A stretch of DNA of 64,000 nt from the NCBI RefSeq assembly GCF_003075075.1, contig NZ_QCYM01000012.1:62001-126000 (forward strand), written 5' to 3'. The stretch is from Labrenzia sp. 011 (GTDB lineage: Bacteria; Pseudomonadota; Alphaproteobacteria; Rhizobiales; Stappiaceae). Under the pieces are notes generated by a model. It made no database searches. It had not been told where the DNA came from and worked only from the letters and a program-made list of their open reading frames with translations. Of this stretch, positions 9,380 to 18,137 are shown one piece after another. How positions within the stretch are numbered: position 1 is the first letter of the stretch; every line of letters starts with the position of its first letter. The position numbers and the translations under genes were made by a program.

Positions 9380-9393
9380 TGCACAATTTGCAC
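9380..9393 (-). promoter_or_regulatory. Putative operator copy 2 before mutA
   Basis: Reads GTGCAAATTGTGCA on the minus strand; the inverted partner of 9325-9338, with 41 bp between the two. Itself partly palindromic (TGCACAATTTGCAC on plus). Confidence 0.45.
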
Positions 9394-9562
9394 TGTAAAT
9401 TAAATTCGATTGACGAATTAATCACTTGCACCATTCGGATTCTTGTCGGCAATCGTCAAGTTTACCTTTGGGAAGGTCGCTGACGGCCGTGCCTTACCCT
9501 TTCTGCTGAGTTGCCAAGCTTCGACGGCGGGGACTAAAACGGGGCCAAGGGAGATGAATGCA

Positions 9563-11575
9563 ATGCCGCTCAGCTTTACCGGACCTGACAGTTTCTTTGC
9601 CGCAGACGAGGAGGCATGGTGGACTTCCGTCGACAAGGCCCTGAAAGGCGCGCCCAGAGAAAAGCTGTTCGGTTCTACCGAAGACGGTCTGGAGATTGCG
9701 CCGCTCTATGCGCGCCGGACGGATACCCCCGCAAGATCACTGCGCTCTGCAGCCGGGGCGTGGAGCATCGTTCAAAGCATCGACATCGCGGATCCGCATG
9801 CGGCCAATGCCCAGATCCTGGAAGACCTGCAGTCGGGGGCCAGCGGGCTGGACCTGGTGTTTTCCGGTTCCCTTTCGGCTCACGGTCACGGTATCCGGCT
9901 GACGGATCTTGCCGGACTGGAGGTCCTGCTACAGGACGTTCAGCCTGACCTTATAGATATACGCATCGACAGCGGCCCCGACTGTGCACAATTCCACGCC
10001 CTGATGCTGGCGTTGCTGGAAAGGCGCGGGATCGATCCGGCGCTGGTGGCGACAACCTCGACCTTCGATCCTTACGGCTGGATGGCGGTCACCGGAATGT
10101 CCGGTGCCGATTTCGACGTTCTGTCGGATCGGATGCAGGAACTTGCCCGGGCCGTCCGGGATGCAGGCAGTCCCGCGCGGGTCATGAATGCCGATGGCCG
10201 GGTCTGGCACGATGCCGGTGCGACCCCGGCGCAGGAACTGGCGCTTGTCCTGGCCGCTGCCGTCGGCCATCTGCGCAAGCTCGAAGAGGCCGGACTGCCG
10301 CCGGAAGAATGGGCGACGCGGATTGCCATGTGCCTGGTGGCGGACGCCGACCAGTTCGGCACGATTGCCAAGGCCAGGGCGATCCGCGCGCTGTGGTCCT
10401 GCGTGCTGGAGGAGGCGGGACTGCCGCAATCGCCGGTGGCCTTGCATATGGCGACATCCTACCGGATGCTCACCGCACGCGATCCCTGGGTCAATATGTT
10501 GCGGAACACCGTTGCGGGGTTCGCGGCCGGCATCGGCGGCGCCGACAGTGTCTGCGTCCTGCCGCATACGCTTGCGGTGGGGCTGCCGGACGGATTTGCG
10601 CGCCGGCTGGCCCGCAACACCCAGTCCATACTGCTGGAAGAAAGCAATCTGGCGAAGGTGAAGGATCCGGCGGCCGGTTCCGGCGCGCTGGAAGACAGGA
10701 CCGAGAAGCTCTGTGCGGCGGCCTGGGACCTGTTTCAGGAGATCGAGGCGGCGGGCGACCTCTGCGAGGCGCTGCGCCAGGGGCTCGTTCAAAAGCGCAT
10801 CGGCGCGGCGAAAGCCGAGCGGGACAGCAATGTGGCCCGCAGGAAGCGTCCGATCACCGGTGTGAGCGAATTCCCGGATCTCGGCGAGGCCGGGGTCAGC
10901 GTGCTTCAGGAGGACAGGGACGCCGCTCCGGCAGTCGCGCTGAATCTGGACGCGCTTCCCGAGCCGGGCGACGGCCGGTGGTTTGCCGCCTTGCGGGAGC
11001 AGGCGCTTGCGGGCGGTGCCTTGATCGATCCATCCGCCGACATCGCGCGCGGGACAGTCGAGCCCTCTTTCCCGGTTCTTGAAGTCGGCCGGGTTTCCGA
11101 ACCCTTCGAAGCGCTGCGCGCGGCCGCTGCAGGCTTTGAGGCGGCGACCGGCGCCGCGCCGACGGTCTTCCTGGCAAGTCTCGGCACGCTGGCGCAATTC
11201 GCACCGAGAGCCACCTGGACGGCGAATGCTTTCGCGGCCGGGGGCATTCGGGCGGAAGGGCCGGCCGTCCATGCCTCGCTGGAGGAGCTTGTTGCGGCCT
11301 TTTCCGGAAGCGGGGCGAGCCTTGCCTGTCTCGTTTCTTCCGACGATGTCTATGAAGCGGAGGGGGAAGCCGCCGCGCGCGCGCTGAAACAGGCCGGTGC
11401 CGCCCATCTTTACATGGCGGGCAGGCCTGGGGCGCGCGAAGTGGCTTATGCCGCTGCCGGTGTCGACACCTTCCTTTATGCCGGCTGCGATCTGCTGGAA
11501 CTTCTGAAAGGCGCGCATGCCCGGATGAAAACGATGTATGATGGCGGGCCATCGGAACAGGAGGTCCTAAAATGA
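9563..11575 (+). CDS. mutA: Methylmalonyl-CoA mutase, small (β) subunit
   Basis: About 670 residues, the length of MutA-type small subunits, with the TIM-barrel domain in the first 400 residues ([45 protein letters not shown]) and a C-terminal cobalamin-binding-like domain that lacks the DxHxxG cobalamin ligand, as expected of the non-catalytic subunit. It pairs with MutB to convert (R)-methylmalonyl-CoA and succinyl-CoA, the last step of propionyl-CoA use. AAGGGAG at 9547-9553 sits 9 nt before the ATG at 9563 and abuts another ATG at 9554, so 9563 is preferred; an in-frame start at 9443 is unlikely. The 3' end overlaps mutB by 4 bp (ATGA). Confidence 0.92.
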   Translation: MPLSFTGPDSFFAADEEAWWTSVDKALKGAPREKLFGSTEDGLEIAPLYARRTDTPARSLRSAAGAWSIVQSIDIADPHAANAQILEDLQSGASGLDLVFSGSLSAHGHGIRLTDLAGLEVLLQDVQPDLIDIRIDSGPDCAQFHALMLALLERRGIDPALVATTSTFDPYGWMAVTGMSGADFDVLSDRMQELARAVRDAGSPARVMNADGRVWHDAGATPAQELALVLAAAVGHLRKLEEAGLPPEEWATRIAMCLVADADQFGTIAKARAIRALWSCVLEEAGLPQSPVALHMATSYRMLTARDPWVNMLRNTVAGFAAGIGGADSVCVLPHTLAVGLPDGFARRLARNTQSILLEESNLAKVKDPAAGSGALEDRTEKLCAAAWDLFQEIEAAGDLCEALRQGLVQKRIGAAKAERDSNVARRKRPITGVSEFPDLGEAGVSVLQEDRDAAPAVALNLDALPEPGDGRWFAALREQALAGGALIDPSADIARGTVEPSFPVLEVGRVSEPFEALRAAAAGFEAATGAAPTVFLASLGTLAQFAPRATWTANAFAAGGIRAEGPAVHASLEELVAAFSGSGASLACLVSSDDVYEAEGEAAARALKQAGAAHLYMAGRPGAREVAYAAAGVDTFLYAGCDLLELLKGAHARMKTMYDGGPSEQEVLK

Positions 11576-13737
11576 GCAGGATCCCGAATTACGCCGGAAA
11601 GTCGTTCGGCAATTTCCTCAAGGAAGCGGACGCCGGGACGCAACCGGGCTGGCGGACGCCGGAGGACATCGAGGTGCCGCCGGTCTATCAGGCGGGCGAC
11701 CTCGACGGGTTGAAGCATGTGGACACCTGGCCGGGTCTGCCGCCTTTCCTGCGCGGCCCCTATCCCACCATGTATGTGCAGCAGCCCTGGACCGTGCGCC
11801 AGTACGCCGGATTTTCCACGGCGGAGGATTCGAACGCCTTTTACCGGCGCAATCTGGCGGCCGGTCAGAAAGGCCTGTCGGTGGCCTTCGACCTTGCCAC
11901 TCACCGGGGGTATGACAGCGACCATCCGCGGGTGGCCGGCGACGTCGGCATGGCCGGTGTGGCCATCGATTCCATCTATGACATGCGCACGCTCTTCTCC
12001 GGCATTCCGCTGGACAAGATGAGTGTTTCCATGACCATGAACGGCGCGGTCCTTCCGGTGCTGGCGCTTTATATCGTCGCCGCGGAAGAACAGGGCGTTG
12101 CCTGGAAGGATCTGTCCGGAACCATTCAGAACGACATTCTGAAGGAGTTCATGGTCCGCAACACCTATATCTATCCGCCCAGGCATTCGATGCGGATCAT
12201 TTCGGACATCTTCCAGTTCACCTCGCAGAACATGCCGCGTTTCAACTCGATCTCGATTTCCGGCTACCATATGCAGGAAGCGGGTGCGACGGCGGATCTG
12301 GAGCTTGCCTATACGATCGCCGACGGTATCGAATATGCCCGCGCCGGGGTGGCCGCCGGGATGGATATCGACCAGTTCGCACCCAGACTGTCCTTTTTCT
12401 GGGCCATCGGCATGAATTTCTTCATGGAAGTGGCCAAGCTGCGGGCCGCGCGGCTGATCTGGGCGACACTGATGGAAGAGAACTTCCAGCCGAAGAACCC
12501 GAAATCCCTGTCCCTGCGCACCCATTCCCAGACATCGGGCTGGTCGCTCACCGCGCAGGACGTTTTCAACAATGTGGTGCGCACCTGCGTCGAGGCGATG
12601 GCGGCCACGCAGGGGCACACCCAGTCCCTGCATACCAACGCGCTTGACGAGGCGCTGGCCCTGCCGACGGATTTCTCCGCCCGCATCGCCCGCAACACCC
12701 AGCTTTTCCTGCAGCAGGAAAGCGGCACCACGCAGGTGATCGATCCGTGGGGCGGCTCCTATTATGTGGAGAAACTGACCGCCGATCTGGCGGAAAAGGC
12801 GATGGCGCATATCCGGGAAGTGGAAGAGCTCGGCGGCATGGCCAAGGCCATCGAGAAGGGCATTCCGAAGCTGCGGATCGAGGAAGCCGCCGCCAAGACC
12901 CAGGCCCGGATCGACAGTGGCGCCCAGACCGTTGTCGGCGTCAACAAGTACAAGCCGGAGAGCGAGCAGGAGATCGACGTCCTGAAGGTCGACAACGCCC
13001 ATGTGCGCTCGGCCCAGATCGACAAGCTCAAGCGCCTGCGCGCGGAGCGCAATGAAGCGGAGACCCAGGCGGCGCTCGATGCGCTGACGGCCTGCGCGCG
13101 GACCGGCGAGGGCAATCTGCTCGATCTTTCCGTCAAGGCTGCGCGGGCCATGGCGACCGTCGGAGAAATATCCCTGGCGATGGAGAAGGTGTTCGACCGG
13201 CACAAGGCCGAGATCAAGTCGATTTCAGGGGTCTACAAACGGGAGGCGGGCGCCATGTCCGGGACCATTGAGAAAGTCCAGAAGCTGGTCGAGGCCTTCG
13301 AAACCAATGACGGCCGCCGGCCGCGCATTCTGATAGCCAAGATGGGCCAGGATGGTCATGACCGCGGCCAGAAGGTGATTGCCTCGGCTTTCGCCGACCT
13401 CGGTTTCGACGTCGATATCGGCCCGCTGTTCCAGACGCCAGAGGAAGCTGCCCGTCAGGCGGTTGAAAACGACGTCCATGTCGTTGGCGTGTCCTCGCTA
13501 GCCGCCGGGCACCTGACGCTGGTGCCTGCCCTGAAAAAGGCGTTGGCGGAGGAAGGGCGGGAGGACATCATGATCGTTGTCGGCGGCGTCGTGCCGCCCG
13601 GGGATTACGATGCGCTCTACAAGGCCGGTGCGGCGGCGATCTTCCCGCCGGGCACGGTCATCGCGGAAGCCGCCATCGGCCTGATCGGCAAGCTGAACGC
13701 GCAGCTCGGCTATGGAACCGCTGAAGCGGCCGAATAG
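11572..13737 (+). CDS. mutB: Methylmalonyl-CoA mutase, large (α) catalytic subunit
   Basis: A 721-residue adenosylcobalamin-dependent mutase. The substrate barrel carries [20 protein letters not shown] and [16 protein letters not shown]; the C-terminal B12 domain has the signature DGHDRG with Asp594, lower ligand His596 and Gly599, followed by SSLAAGHL and GGVVPP. It is the catalytic partner of MutA, cytoplasmic, and depends on B12; a cobalamin riboswitch with an importer lies 16 kb downstream. The start overlaps the mutA stop by 4 bp, which implies translational coupling. Length is normal. In other genomes this gene is also called scpA or bhbA. Confidence 0.97.
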   Translation: MSRIPNYAGKSFGNFLKEADAGTQPGWRTPEDIEVPPVYQAGDLDGLKHVDTWPGLPPFLRGPYPTMYVQQPWTVRQYAGFSTAEDSNAFYRRNLAAGQKGLSVAFDLATHRGYDSDHPRVAGDVGMAGVAIDSIYDMRTLFSGIPLDKMSVSMTMNGAVLPVLALYIVAAEEQGVAWKDLSGTIQNDILKEFMVRNTYIYPPRHSMRIISDIFQFTSQNMPRFNSISISGYHMQEAGATADLELAYTIADGIEYARAGVAAGMDIDQFAPRLSFFWAIGMNFFMEVAKLRAARLIWATLMEENFQPKNPKSLSLRTHSQTSGWSLTAQDVFNNVVRTCVEAMAATQGHTQSLHTNALDEALALPTDFSARIARNTQLFLQQESGTTQVIDPWGGSYYVEKLTADLAEKAMAHIREVEELGGMAKAIEKGIPKLRIEEAAAKTQARIDSGAQTVVGVNKYKPESEQEIDVLKVDNAHVRSAQIDKLKRLRAERNEAETQAALDALTACARTGEGNLLDLSVKAARAMATVGEISLAMEKVFDRHKAEIKSISGVYKREAGAMSGTIEKVQKLVEAFETNDGRRPRILIAKMGQDGHDRGQKVIASAFADLGFDVDIGPLFQTPEEAARQAVENDVHVVGVSSLAAGHLTLVPALKKALAEEGREDIMIVVGGVVPPGDYDALYKAGAAAIFPPGTVIAEAAIGLIGKLNAQLGYGTAEAAE

Positions 13738-13786
13738 TCGGGCGTTCCCCGGCCGGTGCGGCGACGAGGCCGTGTCTATCGAGTGT

Positions 13787-14092
13787 TCAGGAGCGTGCGG
13801 TCATGCCCATCGGTATCGGCGGTTCCAGATAGGCGCCGAAAAGATAGGGGCCCATGCGCCAGCGGATCTGGGTGAATGCCAGTGTCAGGTCCCTGTCGTC
13901 CACGATGAGCACCCGGTCCGGTACGGACAATTCCGATTCCGCCACGACGATGCCGATATCCCCGTCCTCCAGGTCGTACAAGGTGCACTCGCAGATGGGG
14001 TTCTTGTCCAGGTTGAGCAGCTTCCCTGCACGTAGCCGGGTTCTGGTCGCAGGTGCCGGACGGTCGTCCGAACCAAAATGTGTCTGGGGCAT
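13787..14092 (-). CDS. Small PilZ-like domain protein
   Basis: About 101 residues from the ATG at 14092 (MPQTHFGSDDRP). The order RTRLRAGKLLNLDKN ... CTLYDLEDGDIGIVV ... followed by β-strand-like segments resembles minimal PilZ domains common in alphaproteobacteria. The c-di-GMP-binding RxxxR and (D/N)xSxxG motifs are only partly matched (RTRLR; DLEDGDIG), so ligand binding is doubtful. An in-frame GTG at 14134 would add 14 residues but lacks a ribosome site; AGG about 9 nt before 14092 is weak. It is convergent with mutB, 49 bp away. Confidence 0.6.
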   Translation of the reverse strand: MPQTHFGSDDRPAPATRTRLRAGKLLNLDKNPICECTLYDLEDGDIGIVVAESELSVPDRVLIVDDRDLTLAFTQIRWRMGPYLFGAYLEPPIPMGMTARS

Positions 14093-14176
14093 TCCAACGG
14101 GCCTAACCTGTCTCAACCGGATCCTCGGGGTCACTGACAGAAATAGCTGCTGAACCTTGCGTCTGACTGGCGCCCG

Positions 14177-14398
14177 TCAGTTTCCGGTCTCGTCATCCGG
14201 CTCGAAGACAAGAATGTCGCCAGGCTGGCACGCCAGCGCGGCGCAGATCTTCTCAAGGGTTTCGAACCGGATGCCCTTGACCTTGCCCGATTTGAGCAAT
14301 GAGACATTCTGCTCGGTGATGCCGATGCGTTCCGCCAGTTCCCTCGAGCGCATCTTTCTCCGAGCGAGCATCACGTCCAGTTCCACGACGATCGGCAT
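14177..14398 (-). CDS. Xre-family (YozG-like) helix-turn-helix regulator
   Basis: A 73-residue single-domain Cro/CI-type regulator: SRELAERIGITEQNVSLLKS is the HTH, followed by FETLEKICAALACQPGDIL, the usual tail of this small family. It lies 41 bp downstream of a DUF2975 membrane gene in the same orientation, an arrangement repeatedly seen for YozG-like regulators. It probably controls its own operon; a palindrome at 15067-15083 upstream of the operon is a candidate site. Confidence 0.88.
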   Translation of the reverse strand: MPIVVELDVMLARRKMRSRELAERIGITEQNVSLLKSGKVKGIRFETLEKICAALACQPGDILVFEPDDETGN

Positions 14399-14439
14399 TG
14401 CATTCCTTTTTTCGATGGCAGGCGCCTGACTCGACGGGG

Positions 14440-15018
14440 TCAGACGAATTGACGGTTTTCGTCCGCCAGGGAGGCGGCCTCGCGCATGATCCAGCCGAAA
14501 ACCAGCATGAGCGAGCCAAAGACAAGGAAAAACAGCTCACTGCCGGTCAACTCGACCACGAGGCTGCGGTCTCCCAGGGCGTGATCCCAGGTCAAGAGAA
14601 CGGAAGCGACCGGCTTGCTCAGAATATCGAAGAACCCGAAGGCGAGCAGCCAGAGACCGGCGTTCAGAATGCGAGTCTGGGTGGAGGAGGTGAAGAAGGC
14701 TCCATTGTGGAACTGTACGAAGAGCTGCCGGATGTTCCAGAACAATCGGCTGAGCAGAAAGAAAGCGGAGAAAACCAATGCAATCAGACCGAGACGCTGC
14801 CCGAAAGGAACCTCGCTCAGTTTTCTCTCGACCGGGGCAATTTCGAATATTGCGGTCGAAACGTCGAGAATGGCCGGGAGCAGCAGGGCGGAGACAAGGC
14901 CTGCACTGATGACCGCAACCAGAATCAAAAGGACCGTCACGAACCATTTCATCATGTTCGAGAGCTGGCGGATCCGCGTTAGTCGTGTCTCCCGCTCCGC
15001 CTGCGCCTGATTGCTCAT
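14440..15018 (-). CDS. DUF2975 membrane protein
   Basis: About 192 residues from the ATG at 15018 (MSNQAQAERETRL), which has GGAG 6 nt upstream; an in-frame ATG at 15042 lacks such a site. Four hydrophobic stretches are visible (about residues 25-50, 80-105, 120-145 and 160-180). DUF2975 proteins are inner-membrane proteins usually paired with an Xre-type regulator, as here. Function unknown. Confidence 0.85.
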   Translation of the reverse strand: MSNQAQAERETRLTRIRQLSNMMKWFVTVLLILVAVISAGLVSALLLPAILDVSTAIFEIAPVERKLSEVPFGQRLGLIALVFSAFFLLSRLFWNIRQLFVQFHNGAFFTSSTQTRILNAGLWLLAFGFFDILSKPVASVLLTWDHALGDRSLVVELTGSELFFLVFGSLMLVFGWIMREAASLADENRQFV

Positions 15019-15066
15019 CGCTTTCTCCATCGGGTTGTTCATGCGGGAGGCAAACTACTTCAGACG

Positions 15067-15083
15067 ATATTGCATGGCAATAT
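15067..15083. promoter_or_regulatory. Palindrome before the DUF2975-xre operon
   Basis: ATATTGC, 3-nt spacer ATG, GCAATAT: a perfect 7-bp inverted repeat about 50 bp upstream of the DUF2975 start in an AT-rich stretch. A plausible operator for the Xre protein of the operon. Confidence 0.5.
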
Positions 15084-15179
15084 TTAATTTTTGTTTTTTA
15101 TGGAAAAATTATCGTTTTACAGTAAATTTGTCGTGCCGAACGGGTGTTTCGTGGTTCGACTTTTGCTCCTCCTCAAACG

Positions 15180-15219
15180 CAAAAGGGCGGGGCCGCGCAC
15201 CTGCATGGAACGCGGCCCC
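15180..15219 (-). terminator. Terminator of the TRAP operon
   Basis: A 10-bp GC-only stem (arms 15187-15196 and 15210-15219, 13-nt loop) ends on the minus strand in CCC and TTTT, 27 bp beyond the dctM stop. Confidence 0.75.
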
Positions 15220-15245
15220 GGGGTCTGTTGCTCTGTAGTTTGCGG

Positions 15246-16601
15246 TCAGCCGTAGACCATGTTCGGCAACCACGTGATCAGTTCCGGGAACAGCATGCAC
15301 AGGACCAGCCCGGCGATCTGCAGGCCCAGAAAGGGCAGGGCGGACTTGAAGATATCCGTCATCGGAATCTCTTTCGGAGCCACACCGCGCAGATAAAAGA
15401 GCGCATAGCCGAAGGGCGGCGACAGGAAGCTCATCTGCATGTTGACCAGATAGAGAACCCCGAACCACAGCACCAGGTCGTCAGGATTGTCGAGACCGAA
15501 GGAGGCCGCGCCCAGTGCCTTGATGATCGGCACGAAGATCGGCACGCACAGCAGGAGAATGCCGACCCAGTCCAGGAACATGCCGAGCACGACCAGGACG
15601 ACCTGCATGATGATCAGGATACCCCAGGGCCCGAGACCAGTGGCCTCGAGGGCGCCCTGCACGAACTGCTGGCCGCCTTCGAGCACATACAGGCCGACGA
15701 AGATCGTCGCCCCGAACATGATCCAGATCACCATGGCCGAAGCCTTGAGGGTGGTCAGGGAGGCCTCGCGCAGGGTCTGCCAGTCGAGATTGCGGTGAAT
15801 GGCGGCGACGATGATGGCGCCGAAGGTGCCGATCCCCGCCGCCTCGACCGGGGTGGCCACACCGGTGAAGATCACGCCCAGCACGATGATGATCAGCACG
15901 ATGGGCGCCGACATGTTGGACAGAAGCCGCATCTTTTCCCGGAAGGGGATGCGTTCCTCGACGGGAATCGGCGGGCCTTTCTCCGGGTCGATCACGCAGC
16001 TGACGATGACATAGAGAATGTAGAGGCCCGAGAGCAGGAGGCCGGGGACGACCGCACCGATGAAGAGCTCGCCCACGGACTGCTCGGCCACCACCGCATA
16101 GATGATCGCCAGGATCGAGGGCGGGATCAGGATGCCGAGTGTACCGCCGGCCATGATCGAGCCCATGGCGATCTTGGGGTCGTAGTCGCGCTTGAGCATG
16201 GCGGGCAGGGCGATGATGCCCATGGTCACGACCGCCGCGCCGATGACGCCGACCATGGCGGCCAGAATGGTGGAGGCGATGATCGTGGCCGCCGCCAGAC
16301 CGCCCTTGACGCCACCGAGCACCTTGTAGATGACATCGAACATCTCGTTGATGATGCCCGCCCGTTCGAGCATGGACGCCATGAAGATGAACAGGGGGAT
16401 CGCCGAAAGCTGATAGTTGGTCATCAGCGGGAAGATGCGCGACGGCACGATGTTGAGGGCCCGTTCGTCCCCCAGCACGAACAGGAAGACGCAGGCAAGG
16501 CCGCCGGTCACGAAGGCCAACGGCAGGCCGGCCATGAGCAGGACCAGCAGCGAGCCGAACATGATGAGTGTCAGCCACTCGATTCCGATTTCAAGTCCCA
16601 T
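15246..16601 (-). CDS. dctM: TRAP transporter large permease (DctM)
   Basis: A 451-residue, very hydrophobic protein with about 12 membrane helices. DctM features are clear: GGTLGILIPPSILAIIYAVV, ATPVEAAGIGTFGAI and a long C-terminal helix set ending MVYG. It is the channel subunit of a Na+-dependent TRAP importer that takes substrate from DctP. It starts 4 bp after the dctQ stop; dctP is upstream in the same orientation. Substrate probably an organic (2-oxo or hydroxy) acid given the DctP type. Confidence 0.93.
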   Translation of the reverse strand: MGLEIGIEWLTLIMFGSLLVLLMAGLPLAFVTGGLACVFLFVLGDERALNIVPSRIFPLMTNYQLSAIPLFIFMASMLERAGIINEMFDVIYKVLGGVKGGLAAATIIASTILAAMVGVIGAAVVTMGIIALPAMLKRDYDPKIAMGSIMAGGTLGILIPPSILAIIYAVVAEQSVGELFIGAVVPGLLLSGLYILYVIVSCVIDPEKGPPIPVEERIPFREKMRLLSNMSAPIVLIIIVLGVIFTGVATPVEAAGIGTFGAIIVAAIHRNLDWQTLREASLTTLKASAMVIWIMFGATIFVGLYVLEGGQQFVQGALEATGLGPWGILIIMQVVLVVLGMFLDWVGILLLCVPIFVPIIKALGAASFGLDNPDDLVLWFGVLYLVNMQMSFLSPPFGYALFYLRGVAPKEIPMTDIFKSALPFLGLQIAGLVLCMLFPELITWLPNMVYG

Positions 16602-16605
16602 GGAT

Positions 16606-17928
16606 TCAAGCCCTGCCCATTAGCGCGCGGATGTCCTGCGCGAATTTCGATATGCCCTGAAGCACCAGAAGCAGGCCTCCGAGCACCATGACCCATTTCA
16701 TCGGCCACAACGGCACTTCCCATTCGTTGAAGCTGATCTCACCCCAGCGGATATTCGGATCCGTCCATTGGGAGAGGGTCAGGCTGTTCAGCGCCTCGGC
16801 AACGCCGATCTGCCCACGCGCCCAGTCGGAGATCAGCGCGTTGCCGGAGGGAACGGCAATGGCGTCGAAGGCGAAGATCCAGGACGTGTAGAGCAGGGTG
16901 CCGGCGAAGATGAAGAAGAAGACCGAGGTCAGCAGATCGACGACCGCCTTTCGGCGCGGTGACAGGGGCGCGTAGAACACGTCGACGCGCACATGCGACT
17001 CCGTCAGCATGGCGTAGGATCCGGCGATCAGATACTGCATGCCGAACATGAGATACATCGCCTCGTGGGCCCAGTTGGTCGGGCTGCCGAAGACATAACG
17101 GCTCATCACCTCGAAGTAGTAGACGATCACCGCGATCACCGCCCAGTAGCTGACGAATTCGCCGCAAAACAGGGACAAACGGTCAATCCAGCCGGTCCAG
17201 CCGGACGACACATGGCTGGCATCGTCCTTGCGTTCGGCTTCCTCCAGGGCCTTGAGCTTCTTTTCCGCCTCGCTGAGTTCGGGGTCCGGCGGCAGAGTGG
17301 CGTTGGCCTTGCGCACGAGAGCGGGCAGCAGCACCGCGTCGATCAGGACGCCGGCCAGCAGCAGCCAGAAGGCGTATTTCGCAAAGTTGCCCCAGAAAGC
17401 AAGCGTGTCGCGGGCTTCCGCCACCGCCGGCCTGGCGGTCACGAGTGCCGTTTCCGCTTCCGCGATGCGTTCGCGTCCCTGGTCGATCCGCTGTTGTGCC
17501 CGGCGCACATCGCGCTGGGCCCGGCGCAGGGCCATGCTGCCTTCCTCGGCGGCGGCAAGCGCCTGCTGCATTGACGGCAGGTCGGTTTCCGCGCTTCGGA
17601 CGCGTTCGGTTTCCCGCTCGAGGGTCCGTTCCGACTGGCGCACCAGGTTAGCCATGTCGGAGACGACAGAGCGGGCGTCATGGCTCTGGGCGTTGGCGTA
17701 GAGAATGCAGACGAAGACCGGAATATAGACCAGTCCCAGCAGGCTTTTGAGATAGAATCTGTGCAGACCGAGTATTCCGCCCGTGACGAGGACGAAATAG
17801 GCGAGCACCAGCGAATAACGCCGCTCTTCCGGCTTCGGACGTTTGGCGAGAAACGCCGCGATGAGCGGGAACACGATCAGTCCGACCCAATAGGCCCAAT
17901 GCGGCAGCGTGAAGTCCAATTGAGGCAT
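16606..17928 (-). CDS. dctQ: TRAP transporter small permease with N-terminal TM2-like and coiled-coil extension
   Basis: A 440-residue protein, far longer than ordinary DctQ (about 160-200). Residues 1-80 hold three hydrophobic segments and a LGLHRFYLKSLLGLVYIP stretch, which is TM2-domain-like. About 80-165 is predicted coiled coil (ERTLERETERVRSAET; DVRRAQQRIDQGRERIAEAE). A further helix follows, then the DctQ domain from about 245 (YYFEVMSRYVFGSPTNWAHE, LTESHVRVDVFY, MGRA end). A strong site (AAAGGTGAGG) precedes the ATG. Role of the extension is unknown; the whole protein is an inner-membrane subunit with DctM. Confidence 0.88.
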   Translation of the reverse strand: MPQLDFTLPHWAYWVGLIVFPLIAAFLAKRPKPEERRYSLVLAYFVLVTGGILGLHRFYLKSLLGLVYIPVFVCILYANAQSHDARSVVSDMANLVRQSERTLERETERVRSAETDLPSMQQALAAAEEGSMALRRAQRDVRRAQQRIDQGRERIAEAETALVTARPAVAEARDTLAFWGNFAKYAFWLLLAGVLIDAVLLPALVRKANATLPPDPELSEAEKKLKALEEAERKDDASHVSSGWTGWIDRLSLFCGEFVSYWAVIAVIVYYFEVMSRYVFGSPTNWAHEAMYLMFGMQYLIAGSYAMLTESHVRVDVFYAPLSPRRKAVVDLLTSVFFFIFAGTLLYTSWIFAFDAIAVPSGNALISDWARGQIGVAEALNSLTLSQWTDPNIRWGEISFNEWEVPLWPMKWVMVLGGLLLVLQGISKFAQDIRALMGRA

Positions 17929-17992
17929 GCCTCACCTTTCCCCAGGGGCATCAGGTCGGCTCCCGTCCTGGCCCCAGTTGAATTCAGGCGGG

Positions 17993-18132
17993 CCCGTGCA
18001 GATGGCTGCACGGGTCCGTGTCTCAAGGTGTGTTGAACGAACCGGACGTTCCGCGTTCGCGGGAACGCGGATGCCCGGCCTCTTTGAGGACGATCAAGTC
18101 CGGATCTCCAATCGTCTCCGATTGCAGGTCCG
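17993..18132 (-). promoter_or_regulatory. Three successive hairpins between dctP and dctQ
   Basis: In dctP mRNA order: 18099-18132 (CAATCG/CGATTG stem, extended by CCGGA/TCCGG), 18051-18070 (8-bp CCGCGTTC/GAACGCGG, 4-nt loop) and 17993-18014 (9-bp CCCGTGCAG/CTGCACGGG, 4-nt loop). None is followed by a T tract. Such spacers typically lower expression of the permeases relative to the binding protein by attenuation or 3'-end protection. Confidence 0.6.
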
Positions 18133-18137
18133 GCGCT

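Larger units (their letters stand above)
9055..9562. other. AT-rich divergent control region, luxR-type gene and mutA
   Basis: A 508-bp region without a supported ORF, clearly more AT-rich than its surroundings between 9230 and 9430. It contains the paired 14-mers listed separately and must hold both divergent promoters. Confidence 0.6.

Noticed and set aside
9929..11518. 529-codon minus-strand ORF
   Set aside because: Antisense shadow of mutA.
15144..16691. 515-codon plus-strand ORF rich in Asp and His
   Set aside because: Antisense of dctM; its composition reflects the membrane-protein codons of the other strand.
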